Below, piece by piece: positions 55,565 through 63,437 of a stretch of DNA of 64,000 nucleotides. Source of the DNA: ECT2AJA-044 sp965262845 (GTDB lineage Bacteria > Bacteroidota > Bacteroidia > Flavobacteriales > ECT2AJA-044); NCBI GenBank assembly GCA_965262845.1, contig CBDHFX010000002.1, positions 1,302,001 through 1,366,000 of the forward strand, given 5' to 3'. The position numbers were made by a program, and so were the translations under genes. The notes under the pieces are model-generated. The model was not told where the DNA came from. It worked only from the letters and a program-made list of their open reading frames with translations, and ran no database searches. Position 1 is the first letter of the stretch. The number at the start of each line of letters is the position of its first letter.

Positions 55565-56251
55565 CTACTCCCCCATATTGATGTAATCCAGGAACTCCTT
55601 TCGCACTTCGGGATCCTGAAACCTGCCGCCGTATTCGGCGGTGACCGTGGAGCTATCGACATCGCGGATCCCACGGGAGTTCACGCAAAGGTGCCTGGCA
55701 TCGATCACGCAGGCCACATCCCTTGTATCCAGCACTTTTTGCAATTCCTTCACGATCTGCATGGTCAATCGCTCCTGTACCTGCGGACGGCGCGCGAAGT
55801 AATCAACGATCCGATTCGTTTTGGAGAGCCCGATCACCTTCCCACTGGAAATGTAGGCGATGTGTGCCTTCCCCACGATCGGCAGCAGATGATGCTCACA
55901 GGTCGAATACAGCGTGATGTTCTTCTCCACCAGCATTTCGCCATACCGGTACGAGTTTTCGAACGTCGACATCTTTGGTTTTGTTTCCGGCCGCAGGCCG
56001 CCAAAGATCTCATGCACGTACATTTTCGCGACCCGAAACGGCGTACCCTTCAGACTATCATCGGTCATATCCATGCCCAGGGCATGCATGATGTCGTACA
56101 CCTTTTCGGAGATAATGTCCATCTTCTGGTCGTCACTCAGATCAGAGGCATTGTCGCGCATCGGGGTTTGGGTAGCATCCCCGGCGGCATGATGATCGCC
56201 TATCTCTTCATACGACGCATGCTGCGCATCTATATCCTGTTTCAGGCCCAT
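55565..56251 (-). CDS. folE: GTP cyclohydrolase I
   Basis: 228-residue zinc enzyme making 7,8-dihydroneopterin triphosphate, first step of tetrahydrofolate synthesis. The N-terminal 40 residues are an extension; the catalytic part has the zinc Cys and His in STCEHHLLPIVGKAHIAYIS, then GLSKTNRIVDYFARRPQVQE and CVIDARHLCVNSRGIRD with the second zinc Cys. Complete. Between it and lspA lies an intergenic hairpin repeat. Confidence 0.96.
   Translation of the reverse strand: MGLKQDIDAQHASYEEIGDHHAAGDATQTPMRDNASDLSDDQKMDIISEKVYDIMHALGMDMTDDSLKGTPFRVAKMYVHEIFGGLRPETKPKMSTFENSYRYGEMLVEKNITLYSTCEHHLLPIVGKAHIAYISSGKVIGLSKTNRIVDYFARRPQVQERLTMQIVKELQKVLDTRDVACVIDARHLCVNSRGIRDVDSSTVTAEYGGRFQDPEVRKEFLDYINMGE
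55988..56000 (+). repeat. Hairpin repeat copy 19
   Basis: TTTCCGGCC left side; stem CGGCC, loop GCA, GGCCG. Encodes GGLRPE in FolE. Confidence 0.65.
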
Positions 56252-56273
56252 TTTTTTCTGGTTTTCCGTACAA

Positions 56274-56286
56274 CGCCCTGCGGGCG
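56274..56286 (-). repeat. Hairpin repeat copy 20 (intergenic)
   Basis: CGCCC-TGC-GGGCG between folE and lspA. On the minus strand TTTCCGCCC with loop GCA. Confidence 0.65.
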
Positions 56287-56342
56287 GAAAGGTTCCGCGG
56301 TACCGCCGGGTCTGAATGAAATTAAAAGTGCAAAGATACGAA

Positions 56343-56942
56343 TTAGTGCTCCATTGCGGAGAAGGTCTGCTTTTGGAAGAGAATGATCAGGGCAATTCCA
56401 ATGGAGATGGCGCTATCGGCTATATTGAACACCGGCCTGAAGAACACAAAATAATCACCTCCCCAAAAAGGGATCCAGTCGGGCAGGTAGCCCTTGCAGA
56501 TCGGGAAGTAAAGCATGTCCACAACCCGCCCCTGCAGAAATCCGGCATATCCCCCTCCTTCAGGCAGAAAGGTGGCGACCTGGCCATAACTCTCGCTGAA
56601 CAGCAATCCGTAAAAGGCAGAGTCAATGATGTTGCCCAGTGCACCGGCCATGATAAGGGCTAAAGCAACCACAACGATCTGCCTGACCTGCCTGCCGATA
56701 AGTAATTTAAGGTAGTATCCGATGGCCACGACAGCTCCTATGCGGAACAAGCTCAAAGCCAGCTTCCCCCAGAGGCCTCCGAACTCCAATCCGAAAGCCA
56801 TTCCGTTGTTTTCGGTAAAATGTATCCGCCACCAATTGAACACCCGCACCTCCTCTCCGAGATGGAAGTGTGTTTTGATGTATACCTTCACGATTTGATC
56901 GATCAGGAGTACCGCGGCAATAATGAGGCAGGCTTTTCTCAA
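56343..56942 (-). CDS. lspA: Lipoprotein signal peptidase (signal peptidase II)
   Basis: 199-residue four-pass membrane aspartyl protease that removes signal peptides from prolipoproteins after lipid transfer. Motifs: ENNGMAFG, GNIID with the first catalytic Asp, and FNIADS with the second. It is about 35 residues longer than the E. coli enzyme, mostly in loops between the two Asp motifs (GQVATFLPEGGG, YLPDWIPFWGGDY), as in other Bacteroidota. It directly serves the many lipoproteins in this window. Last gene of ileS-dksA-lspA. Confidence 0.93.
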   Translation of the reverse strand: MRKACLIIAAVLLIDQIVKVYIKTHFHLGEEVRVFNWWRIHFTENNGMAFGLEFGGLWGKLALSLFRIGAVVAIGYYLKLLIGRQVRQIVVVALALIMAGALGNIIDSAFYGLLFSESYGQVATFLPEGGGYAGFLQGRVVDMLYFPICKGYLPDWIPFWGGDYFVFFRPVFNIADSAISIGIALIILFQKQTFSAMEH

Positions 56943-56954
56943 CGGATAGGCGCC

Positions 56955-57341
56955 TTAGCGCTTGTTCATTTTTTTGGCCTTGATGCTCATGGTAGCGTGG
57001 GGAACGAGCTTCAGACGTTCCTTGCTGATGAGCTTGCCGGTCACGCGACAAATTCCATAGGTCTTGTTCTCAATGCGGACGAGCGCGTTCCTGAGGTCGC
57101 GGATGAACTTCACCTGACGACTCGCCAGTTGCGCGTTCGCTTCCTTACTCATGGTACTTGATCCTTCCTCAAAGGCCTTAAAGGTCGGTGAGGTATCGTC
57201 CGTTCCGTTGTTCACGTCGTTCACATACGTTGCCTTGATCGCGGCCAGATCTGCCTCGGCCTTGGCTATTTTCTCCAAAATGATCTTGCGAAACTCTTCG
57301 AGCTCTTCGTCGCTATAATGCACTTTTAACTCCTCTGTCAT
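56955..57341 (-). CDS. DksA/TraR-type protein with a degenerate zinc finger
   Basis: 128 residues. A long N-terminal coiled coil (about 8-90) and the C-terminal finger remnant YGICRVTGKLISKERLKLVPHAT. Of the four zinc cysteines only one remains (GICRVTG), which is the usual form in Bacteroidota, so zinc binding is doubtful. DksA-type proteins bind in the RNA polymerase secondary channel. It overlaps ileS by 29 bp and is followed 12 bp later by lspA. Confidence 0.85.
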   Translation of the reverse strand: MTEELKVHYSDEELEEFRKIILEKIAKAEADLAAIKATYVNDVNNGTDDTSPTFKAFEEGSSTMSKEANAQLASRQVKFIRDLRNALVRIENKTYGICRVTGKLISKERLKLVPHATMSIKAKKMNKR

Positions 57342-60300
57342 AATTTTGCACTTTTTGAATCACAATTTCGGTCTTAACGTCATCAAATTCCACGAAAGCA
57401 CCTTTCTTCGAAAGCTGGTCTGCCACTTTCAGGTCTTCGGCTAAAGTTTCGCTACAGATATACGACCGGTTATTCTCTACAGCGGCCTCCAGCGCCGGGT
57501 GTTTCCTCAACTCCAAAAAAATACGGTCGGTGATCTCCAGACCCAGATCTTTCCGCAAATTCTGGATCCGGTTCACCAGCTCACGCGCGGTCCCTTCCTC
57601 CCGCAGGGAGTCGGTCAAGGTCACATCCAACGCAACCGTGAGGCCGTTTCCGGAAGCGACCAGCCAGCCTGGAATATCCTCGCTCGTGATCTCGACATCA
57701 TCCCTGTTTAAAATAACGGTTTTTCCGTCAATTTCCAGATGATACGTACCGGCCTGTTCGATTTCGCGTATCTGATCCTGACCGAATTGGGCAACCGCAT
57801 CGGCAATTTGCTTTATCAACCTACCGTAACGAGGCCCTAATATCTTAAAATTAAGCTTAACCTTCTTCACCAGGACCCTGTTATTTTCGGAAATCAGCTC
57901 AAGTTCCCTCACATTGACCTCCGACAAGAGCAGATCCTGCACTGCAGTGAGCTGACGAGCGCTCTTTTCGCCGGAAACCGGCACCATCACCTTTTGCAGG
58001 GGCTGGCGCACGCGGATCCTTTCCTTTTTGCGCAAACTCAGGATCAAGCTCGTGAGGGTCTGGGCTTTTTGCATGCGATCCTCCAGGTCGCAATCCACTT
58101 CATCTGCCTTGAACAGCGGAAAAGTGCTCAGATGCACACTTTCATGCGCTTCCCTGCCGGTAACACCATTGAGGTCGCGATACATCCGCTCGCTGAAGAA
58201 CGGAGCAATCGGTGCCATCAGTTTGGCAACGGTTTTTAGGCAGCGATACAGGGTCTGGTAAGCCGCCTGCTTGCTGGGGCCGGACTCCCCTTTCCAAAAT
58301 CGGCGACGACTCAAACGCACATACCAGTTGCTCAGGTTTCCGGTCACAAAATAGCTGATAGCGCGGGCCGCCTTCGTAGGCTCATAATCGTCGTAAGCCT
58401 CTTCCACGGTCCTGACCAGGGTATTGAGCTCCGAAATGATCCAACGATCAATATCGGACCGCCCGGCCAAGGGTACCTCAGCCTCTGAATCGTTGAAGCC
58501 GTCAATATTCGCGTATAGTGCAAAAAAACCGTAGGTGTTGTACAGCGTTCCAAAGAACTTGCGCTGCTCTTCGGCAATTCCTTCCAGATCGAGCCGCAGG
58601 TTATCCCACGGCTGTGCGTTGCTGATCATATACCAACGCGTAGCATCAGCGCCGTATTTCCTGAGGAGTTCAAAGGGATCCACGGAGTTGCCAAAACGCT
58701 TCGACATCTTTTGACCGTTCTTGTCGAGTACCAATCCGTTCGACACGACATTCTTGTACGCCACACTATCGAAAACCAGCGTTGCGATGGCGTGCAGGGT
58801 AAAAAACCATCCGCGGGTCTGATCTACCCCTTCAGCAATGAAGTCGGCCGGATAAAACATGCGCTGATCGATCAATTCCCTGTTCTCGAACGGATAGTGA
58901 AGCTGGGCATAGGGCATGGATCCTGAATCGAACCACACATCGATCAAATCCGCCTCGCGTTTCATGGGCCGACCCTTTTCGCTGATCAGGGTGATCCTGT
59001 CCACATGGCTCTTGTGCAGGTCAAAGACCTTATAGTTATCATCGTCCATGTTCCCCGGTTCAAAGGAATGGAGCGGATTTGATGGCATGACCCCCGCCGC
59101 AACGGCCTTGTCGCATTCGGCCTTAAGCTCCTCCATGGAGCCGATACACCTGGTTTCGGTGCCATCCTCGGTACGCCAGATCGGGATCGGGATCCCCCAG
59201 TAACGGCTCCGGCTCAAATTCCAGTCGTTCAGGTTTTCGAGCCAGTTCCCAAAACGACCCGTTCCGGTGCCAGGCGGTTTCCAGTTAATGGTCTTGTTCA
59301 GCTCGATCAGGCGATCCTTCACCGCTGTGGTCCTGATAAACCACGAATCAAGCGGATAGTAAAGCACCGGCTTATCCGTTCGCCAGCAATGTGGATAGCT
59401 GTGTTCGTACTTCCCGACCCTGAAGGCCTTGTTCTCTTTTTTCAGTTTGATGGCGATCTCGACATCCACGGATCTGTCGGGCATCTCATCGTCTGCGTAA
59501 TACTCGTTCTTCACATACCTGCCGGCGAGCTCGCCCATCTCCGGGCGGAAACGCCCCTGCAGGTCTACCAGCGGAACAGGATTTCCGTGCTCATCTTCCA
59601 CCAGCATTGATGGAACACCGGCGTCGGCTGCCACCCTGGCATCATCGGCCCCGAAGGTCGGCGCTGTATGCACAATTCCGGTACCGTGTTCGGTCGTCAC
59701 GAAATCGCCCGGGATCACGCGGAAGGCCTTTGCTGGATCTTCCATCGGTTGAGCATAGGGTAGCAGTTGCTCGTAGCGCAGTCCCACCAGATCTGCCCCT
59801 TTCCACTCACGGGTCACCAGATACGGGATCTTCTTATCCCCAGGCACAAAGATCAGTTCCTCTTCCGACCCGACGGACACGAACCGGTCGTTAAACTGGT
59901 ATTCCACCAAAGGTTTGGCCACGATCACCTGGATCGCATCACCCGTGTATTGGTTAAAGCTCCTGACGAGTACATACCTGATCTTGGGTTTGACCGTAAG
60001 CGCTGTATTCGACGGCAAGGTCCAGGGGGTCGTCGTCCAGGCCAACAGGTGCACATCACCTTCAATGCCCTCCAGCATGCCGGCATGCTCATCCCGAATC
60101 GCTTTGAACTGAGCCACCACCGAAGTATCCCTTACTTGGCGATAGGTTCCCGGCATACTGAGCTCATGCGAGCTCAATCCGGTCCCGGCCCTGGGACTGT
60201 AGGGCTGAATGGTGTAGCCCTTATACAGCAGGCCCTTGTCGTAGATGTTCTTCAGCAACCACCAAACGGACTCAATGTACTTGTTCTCACAGGTGATGTA

Positions 60301-60744
60301 CGGGTTGTCCATATCGACCCAGTAGCCCATCTTTTCAGTGAGGTCATTCCATACATCTGTGTAACGCATCACCGACTCGCGACAAGCTTTGTTGTAGTCC
60401 TCTACAGAGATCCTTTTGCCAATATCCTCCTTGGTGATCCCGAGTTCCTTCTCCACAGTCAGCTCCACCGGCAATCCGTGCGTATCCCAGCCGGCTTTTC
60501 GCTTTACCTGATAACCCTGGAGGGTTTTGTAGCGACAAAAAATATCCTTGATCGTCCGCGCCATCACATGGTGGATCCCCGGCATTCCATTCGCCGAAGG
60601 TGGCCCCTCATAAAAAACAAAAGGCTTTCCGGCCGAACGCTCACTAATACTGCGTTCGAAGATCTTCTCCTCCTTCCAAAAGGCCAGTACCTCATCGGTC
60701 AGGACGGGCAAATTCAGCCTTTCGTATTCGGGATACTTCTTCAT
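57313..60744 (-). CDS. ileS: Isoleucyl-tRNA synthetase
   Basis: 1143-residue class I synthetase charging tRNA-Ile with editing of Val. The HIGH-type motif is in NGMPGIHHVMARTIKD (about 52-67); the editing domain is about 190-420 (LAWTTTPWTLPSNTAL, EHGTGIVHTAPTFG). The KMSKS loop is KNGQKMSKRFGN. An anticodon-binding domain and a long C-terminal part follow. Length fits the eukaryote-like IleS2 form found in Bacteroidota. First gene of the operon with dksA-like and lspA. Confidence 0.96.
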   Translation of the reverse strand: MKKYPEYERLNLPVLTDEVLAFWKEEKIFERSISERSAGKPFVFYEGPPSANGMPGIHHVMARTIKDIFCRYKTLQGYQVKRKAGWDTHGLPVELTVEKELGITKEDIGKRISVEDYNKACRESVMRYTDVWNDLTEKMGYWVDMDNPYITCENKYIESVWWLLKNIYDKGLLYKGYTIQPYSPRAGTGLSSHELSMPGTYRQVRDTSVVAQFKAIRDEHAGMLEGIEGDVHLLAWTTTPWTLPSNTALTVKPKIRYVLVRSFNQYTGDAIQVIVAKPLVEYQFNDRFVSVGSEEELIFVPGDKKIPYLVTREWKGADLVGLRYEQLLPYAQPMEDPAKAFRVIPGDFVTTEHGTGIVHTAPTFGADDARVAADAGVPSMLVEDEHGNPVPLVDLQGRFRPEMGELAGRYVKNEYYADDEMPDRSVDVEIAIKLKKENKAFRVGKYEHSYPHCWRTDKPVLYYPLDSWFIRTTAVKDRLIELNKTINWKPPGTGTGRFGNWLENLNDWNLSRSRYWGIPIPIWRTEDGTETRCIGSMEELKAECDKAVAAGVMPSNPLHSFEPGNMDDDNYKVFDLHKSHVDRITLISEKGRPMKREADLIDVWFDSGSMPYAQLHYPFENRELIDQRMFYPADFIAEGVDQTRGWFFTLHAIATLVFDSVAYKNVVSNGLVLDKNGQKMSKRFGNSVDPFELLRKYGADATRWYMISNAQPWDNLRLDLEGIAEEQRKFFGTLYNTYGFFALYANIDGFNDSEAEVPLAGRSDIDRWIISELNTLVRTVEEAYDDYEPTKAARAISYFVTGNLSNWYVRLSRRRFWKGESGPSKQAAYQTLYRCLKTVAKLMAPIAPFFSERMYRDLNGVTGREAHESVHLSTFPLFKADEVDCDLEDRMQKAQTLTSLILSLRKKERIRVRQPLQKVMVPVSGEKSARQLTAVQDLLLSEVNVRELELISENNRVLVKKVKLNFKILGPRYGRLIKQIADAVAQFGQDQIREIEQAGTYHLEIDGKTVILNRDDVEITSEDIPGWLVASGNGLTVALDVTLTDSLREEGTARELVNRIQNLRKDLGLEITDRIFLELRKHPALEAAVENNRSYICSETLAEDLKVADQLSKKGAFVEFDDVKTEIVIQKVQNYDRGVKSAL

Positions 60745-60837
60745 GATTACTTCCCGCCCGGGGATTTAAGCGTGCAAAGCTAAGAAAATAGCTTGAGCAT
60801 CAGCGCTGATGCCAGTACCGGTCCTGCAGAGCTAACA

Positions 60838-61266
60838 CTACCGCAAAACGGCCATACACTTTAACTCGATCGCAATAGGCGTCGGCAAGGAATGGATCCC
60901 AACCGTGGTCCGGCAAGGCCGATTGTTTCGGAAATATTCGGCATAGATCCGGTTGAAGGTCCTGAAATCGCGCTTCATATTCGTCAGGAACACGGTAACA
61001 TCAACGATATCTTCCCAATCCGCCCCGGAATCTTCCAAAATCGCCTTCACATTCGCAAACACACGGTGCACCTGCGCCTCGAAATCGAACTCCTCGAAAT
61101 GACCATTGTGATCAAGCTTCAGGCCAGGCACTCCGCTGTCGTGCGGGCCGCTTTCAGCCATCCGGGGCCCTACCCCACTCAGGAACAATAAGTTACCCAC
61201 TTTCCGCGCATGCGGATATGCCCCCACTGCCTTCGGGGCCCTGCTACTTTCAAATGTGTCACTCAT
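60838..61266 (-). CDS. RidA-family (YjgF/YER057c) protein
   Basis: 142 residues. Trimeric deaminase fold that removes reactive enamine/imine intermediates in amino-acid metabolism. SGVGPRMAE, DIVDVTVFLTNMKRDFRTFN and the terminal RPCRTTVGI with PIAIELKCMAVL match the family; Arg in RPCRTTV is the expected substrate-binding residue. The longer N-terminus (EQ-rich loops around GPHDSGVPGL) resembles the 2-aminomuconate deaminase-like branch. Divergent from the sugar dehydrogenase gene. Confidence 0.85.
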   Translation of the reverse strand: MSDTFESSRAPKAVGAYPHARKVGNLLFLSGVGPRMAESGPHDSGVPGLKLDHNGHFEEFDFEAQVHRVFANVKAILEDSGADWEDIVDVTVFLTNMKRDFRTFNRIYAEYFRNNRPCRTTVGIHSLPTPIAIELKCMAVLR

Positions 61267-61318
61267 AAGTGGTATCTTTAAAAAACATATTGGCCCGTGT
61301 GGCCGTTGCTAAAATACA

Positions 61319-62704
61319 ATGAAACGATTGCTTTTGCCTCTGTTCACGATACCTTGTGCCTGCGGCACGATGGCACAGGACAGCATTGTGCTCCGGCAAA
61401 CCGTTCTGGACGTCCGCATCGTGACCAACAACCTGCACATTCCCTGGGAACTCCGGTGGGGTCCCGATGACCACCTGTGGTGCACCCTGCGCGACGGATA
61501 CTTCGTGCGGATACATCCTGCCGCAGGCAGTATGGATACTATTCTGGATCTTACAGCAACCATTTACGCCTACGGCGAGAGTGGCTTGCTGGGCTTTACC
61601 TTTGATCCGGACTGGGCCGCTGGGGAAACTTATGTGTACCTGGCATACACCGCCAGTGATCCGTCCAATAACCATGGCCAATATTACGTCAAAAAGTATT
61701 TCTACAACGGTTCGGCCCTGACGGCACCGCAGACCCTGGTCGGACCTGTTCCGGCGTGGTTGATCCACAGCGGATCGCGACTGATGTTCCTGCACGATAC
61801 ATCACTGCTGATCACTGTCGGCGATGCCAATATCCTGGATGCCCCCCTTTCACTTGATTCCCTGAACGGTAAAGTGCTGCGCCTGCGGCGCGATGGGTCC
61901 GTTCCGCCCGACAATCCAATCTCCGGGTCGCCGGTTTGGAGCTATGGTCACCGCAATGCACAAGGGTTGGTGCAATTGCCCGACGGGCGGATCTTCAGCA
62001 GCGAGCACGGGCCCGATAGCGACGACGAACTGAACCTCCTCATGGCCGCATATAACTATGGATGGCCCGAAGTAGAAGGATTTTGCGATATGCCGTGGGA
62101 GCTCGCCTACTGCGGAGAAAATTCCGTGGAGGAACCCGAGATCGCCTGGACACCCACCCTGGCCGTTTCGGATCTCGTGTATTATGATCATCCCATTATT
62201 CCAGAGTGGTACGGGAGCCTGCTGATGACCACCCTGAAGGAAATGGACCTGCGACAGATCGCGGTCAATGGCGATACCGTTGAGGAAGTGGCAACCTGGT
62301 TCAATGGACAATGGGGGCGATTGCGCGATATCTGCATAGCGCCGGATGGAACCGTGTACATCGCTGCCAATCATTTCCAGGGCAGCAATCCACACCTGCA
62401 CAATCATCCGATCATTGAGCTGAAAGCCCGCCGCAACAACCAGCCGACCACAGGGCCGGAGCTCAGGATCTACCAAAAAGGCAGGCAATTGCATGTGGAA
62501 GCGCTCCGTTCGTCCGATCAGATCGCAGAATGGCAGATGAGCACTTCAGCGGGGGCCATCGTGTTCACCAGTGACCGAACCGTTGATAGTCCACCAGCAC
62601 ATCTCGCCACCGGGATCTACCATGTACGTGTTCTCCTGCGTTACAGCGGGAGCAACAGCCGCCACCTTAGGTTCAGGCGCGTATTTTGGGTGAACCACCC
62701 TTAG
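61319..62704 (+). CDS. PQQ-dependent soluble aldose dehydrogenase-like secreted protein
   Basis: 461 residues. A signal peptide (KRLLLPLFTIPCACGTMAQ) precedes a six-bladed GSDH/YliI-type propeller (about 30-375): NLHIPWELRWGPDDHLW, SGLLGFTFDP, and GHRNAQGLVQLPDG with SSEHGPDSDDELN, the PQQ- and Ca-site region of this family. The C-terminal 85 residues (LRIYQKGRQLHVEAL to GIYHVRVLL) look like a small beta domain resembling a T9SS tail but without the usual end. Two hairpin repeat copies lie in the gene, one in its signal peptide. Substrate unknown. Confidence 0.85.
   Translation: MKRLLLPLFTIPCACGTMAQDSIVLRQTVLDVRIVTNNLHIPWELRWGPDDHLWCTLRDGYFVRIHPAAGSMDTILDLTATIYAYGESGLLGFTFDPDWAAGETYVYLAYTASDPSNNHGQYYVKKYFYNGSALTAPQTLVGPVPAWLIHSGSRLMFLHDTSLLITVGDANILDAPLSLDSLNGKVLRLRRDGSVPPDNPISGSPVWSYGHRNAQGLVQLPDGRIFSSEHGPDSDDELNLLMAAYNYGWPEVEGFCDMPWELAYCGENSVEEPEIAWTPTLAVSDLVYYDHPIIPEWYGSLLMTTLKEMDLRQIAVNGDTVEEVATWFNGQWGRLRDICIAPDGTVYIAANHFQGSNPHLHNHPIIELKARRNNQPTTGPELRIYQKGRQLHVEALRSSDQIAEWQMSTSAGAIVFTSDRTVDSPPAHLATGIYHVRVLLRYSGSNSRHLRFRRVFWVNHP
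61356..61368 (-). repeat. Hairpin repeat copy 21 (in signal peptide)
   Basis: GTGCC-TGC-GGCAC; on the minus strand CCATC precedes the stem and the loop is GCA. Encodes PCACGT in the signal peptide of the sugar dehydrogenase-like protein. Confidence 0.5.
61879..61891 (-). repeat. Hairpin repeat copy 22
   Basis: GCGCC-TGC-GGCGC; on the minus strand CCATC precedes the stem and the loop is GCA. Encodes LRLRRD in the sugar dehydrogenase-like protein. Confidence 0.5.
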
Positions 62705-62886
62705 CTTTATATGCCTAACCGCGTCTCCGGCAAGAACTTCCTGATTTTATCTCTTCCACTGCCCTGAAACCGGGCAGAAGTGTTACTGCGCCCCCCGGGA
62801 TCCGCCATTCCCGAGGCTTCCAGAGCCCGGTAGTCTGTTGCTTCCATCATTAGGGCGTGAACTATTTCTTCCCTGGTGGCCCCTAA

Positions 62887-62940
62887 CTTAACTTCCTAAA
62901 ACAGTTTGGCGCAGGCGTGATAGCAGGTTTGTAGTGGCTA
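62887..62940. repeat. Direct repeat, left copy
   Basis: 54 bp beginning CTTAACTTCCTAAAA and ending TTTGTAGTGGCTA; closely matches 63190-63244 (about seven differences). Confidence 0.75.
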
Positions 62941-63024
62941 TAACAGCGGACAGCTTCCGGTCGTTTGCAGGTTGGTAAAACAGCTGTTTTTATTCGCTCA
63001 TTTTTGCTCTTGTCGCAAAGATAA

Positions 63025-63060
63025 AATTACAGAGCTAGCTCTGTAGCTAGCTCTGTAATT
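63025..63060. repeat. Palindrome related to 39106-39159
   Basis: Perfect 15-bp arms (AATTACAGAGCTAGC and its complement) around TCTGTA. Same core and same right flank as the palindrome at 39106-39159, with one internal 12-bp unit fewer. Confidence 0.75.
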
Positions 63061-63189
63061 AATGTTATGTAAAAAGCTATATTTCAACACTTTATTAAGG
63101 TGTAATTTTATGATACTAAGGAACATGTATGTTCCAAACAGAATGCTGACAACTTACCAGGAGCAATTGCCCCAAGAGGTCGCCTTTAG

Positions 63190-63244
63190 CTTAACTTCCT
63201 AAAATAGTCTGGAGCAGGCGTGGATAGCAGGTTTGTAGTGGCTA
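63190..63244. repeat. Direct repeat, right copy
   Basis: 55 bp; second copy of 62887-62940, 303 bp further right. Confidence 0.75.
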
Positions 63245-63437
63245 CGCTTGCAAGATGTACATTCAATGCAGCAAAGTAAAACGCAAGGGAGAAATCAGCC
63301 GCAATCGCAGGTTGGAAGTATTATTCCAATGAAAAGCGTCGTCTAAATTTCCAGAGCACTTTCCATAAGAACGGCCCGGGCATGGATCACGGCTCTGTCA
63401 TAACAGGCGGGGCAGCGCTCCCGGAGGGCAGCTAATT

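Larger units (their letters stand above)
62705..63437. other. Gene-free region with repeats
   Basis: 730 bp without a credible gene. It holds a palindrome (63025-63060) and a direct repeat (62887-62940 and 63190-63244) flanking it. A TATCTTTG box for the minus strand is formed at 63014-63021 next to the palindrome. It looks like the scar of an inserted and later lost element. Confidence 0.6.

Noticed and set aside
59767..60783. 338-codon open frame on the plus strand
   Set aside because: It lies antisense to the well-supported ileS; the frame is a shadow caused by GC-rich codon bias and has no family motif.
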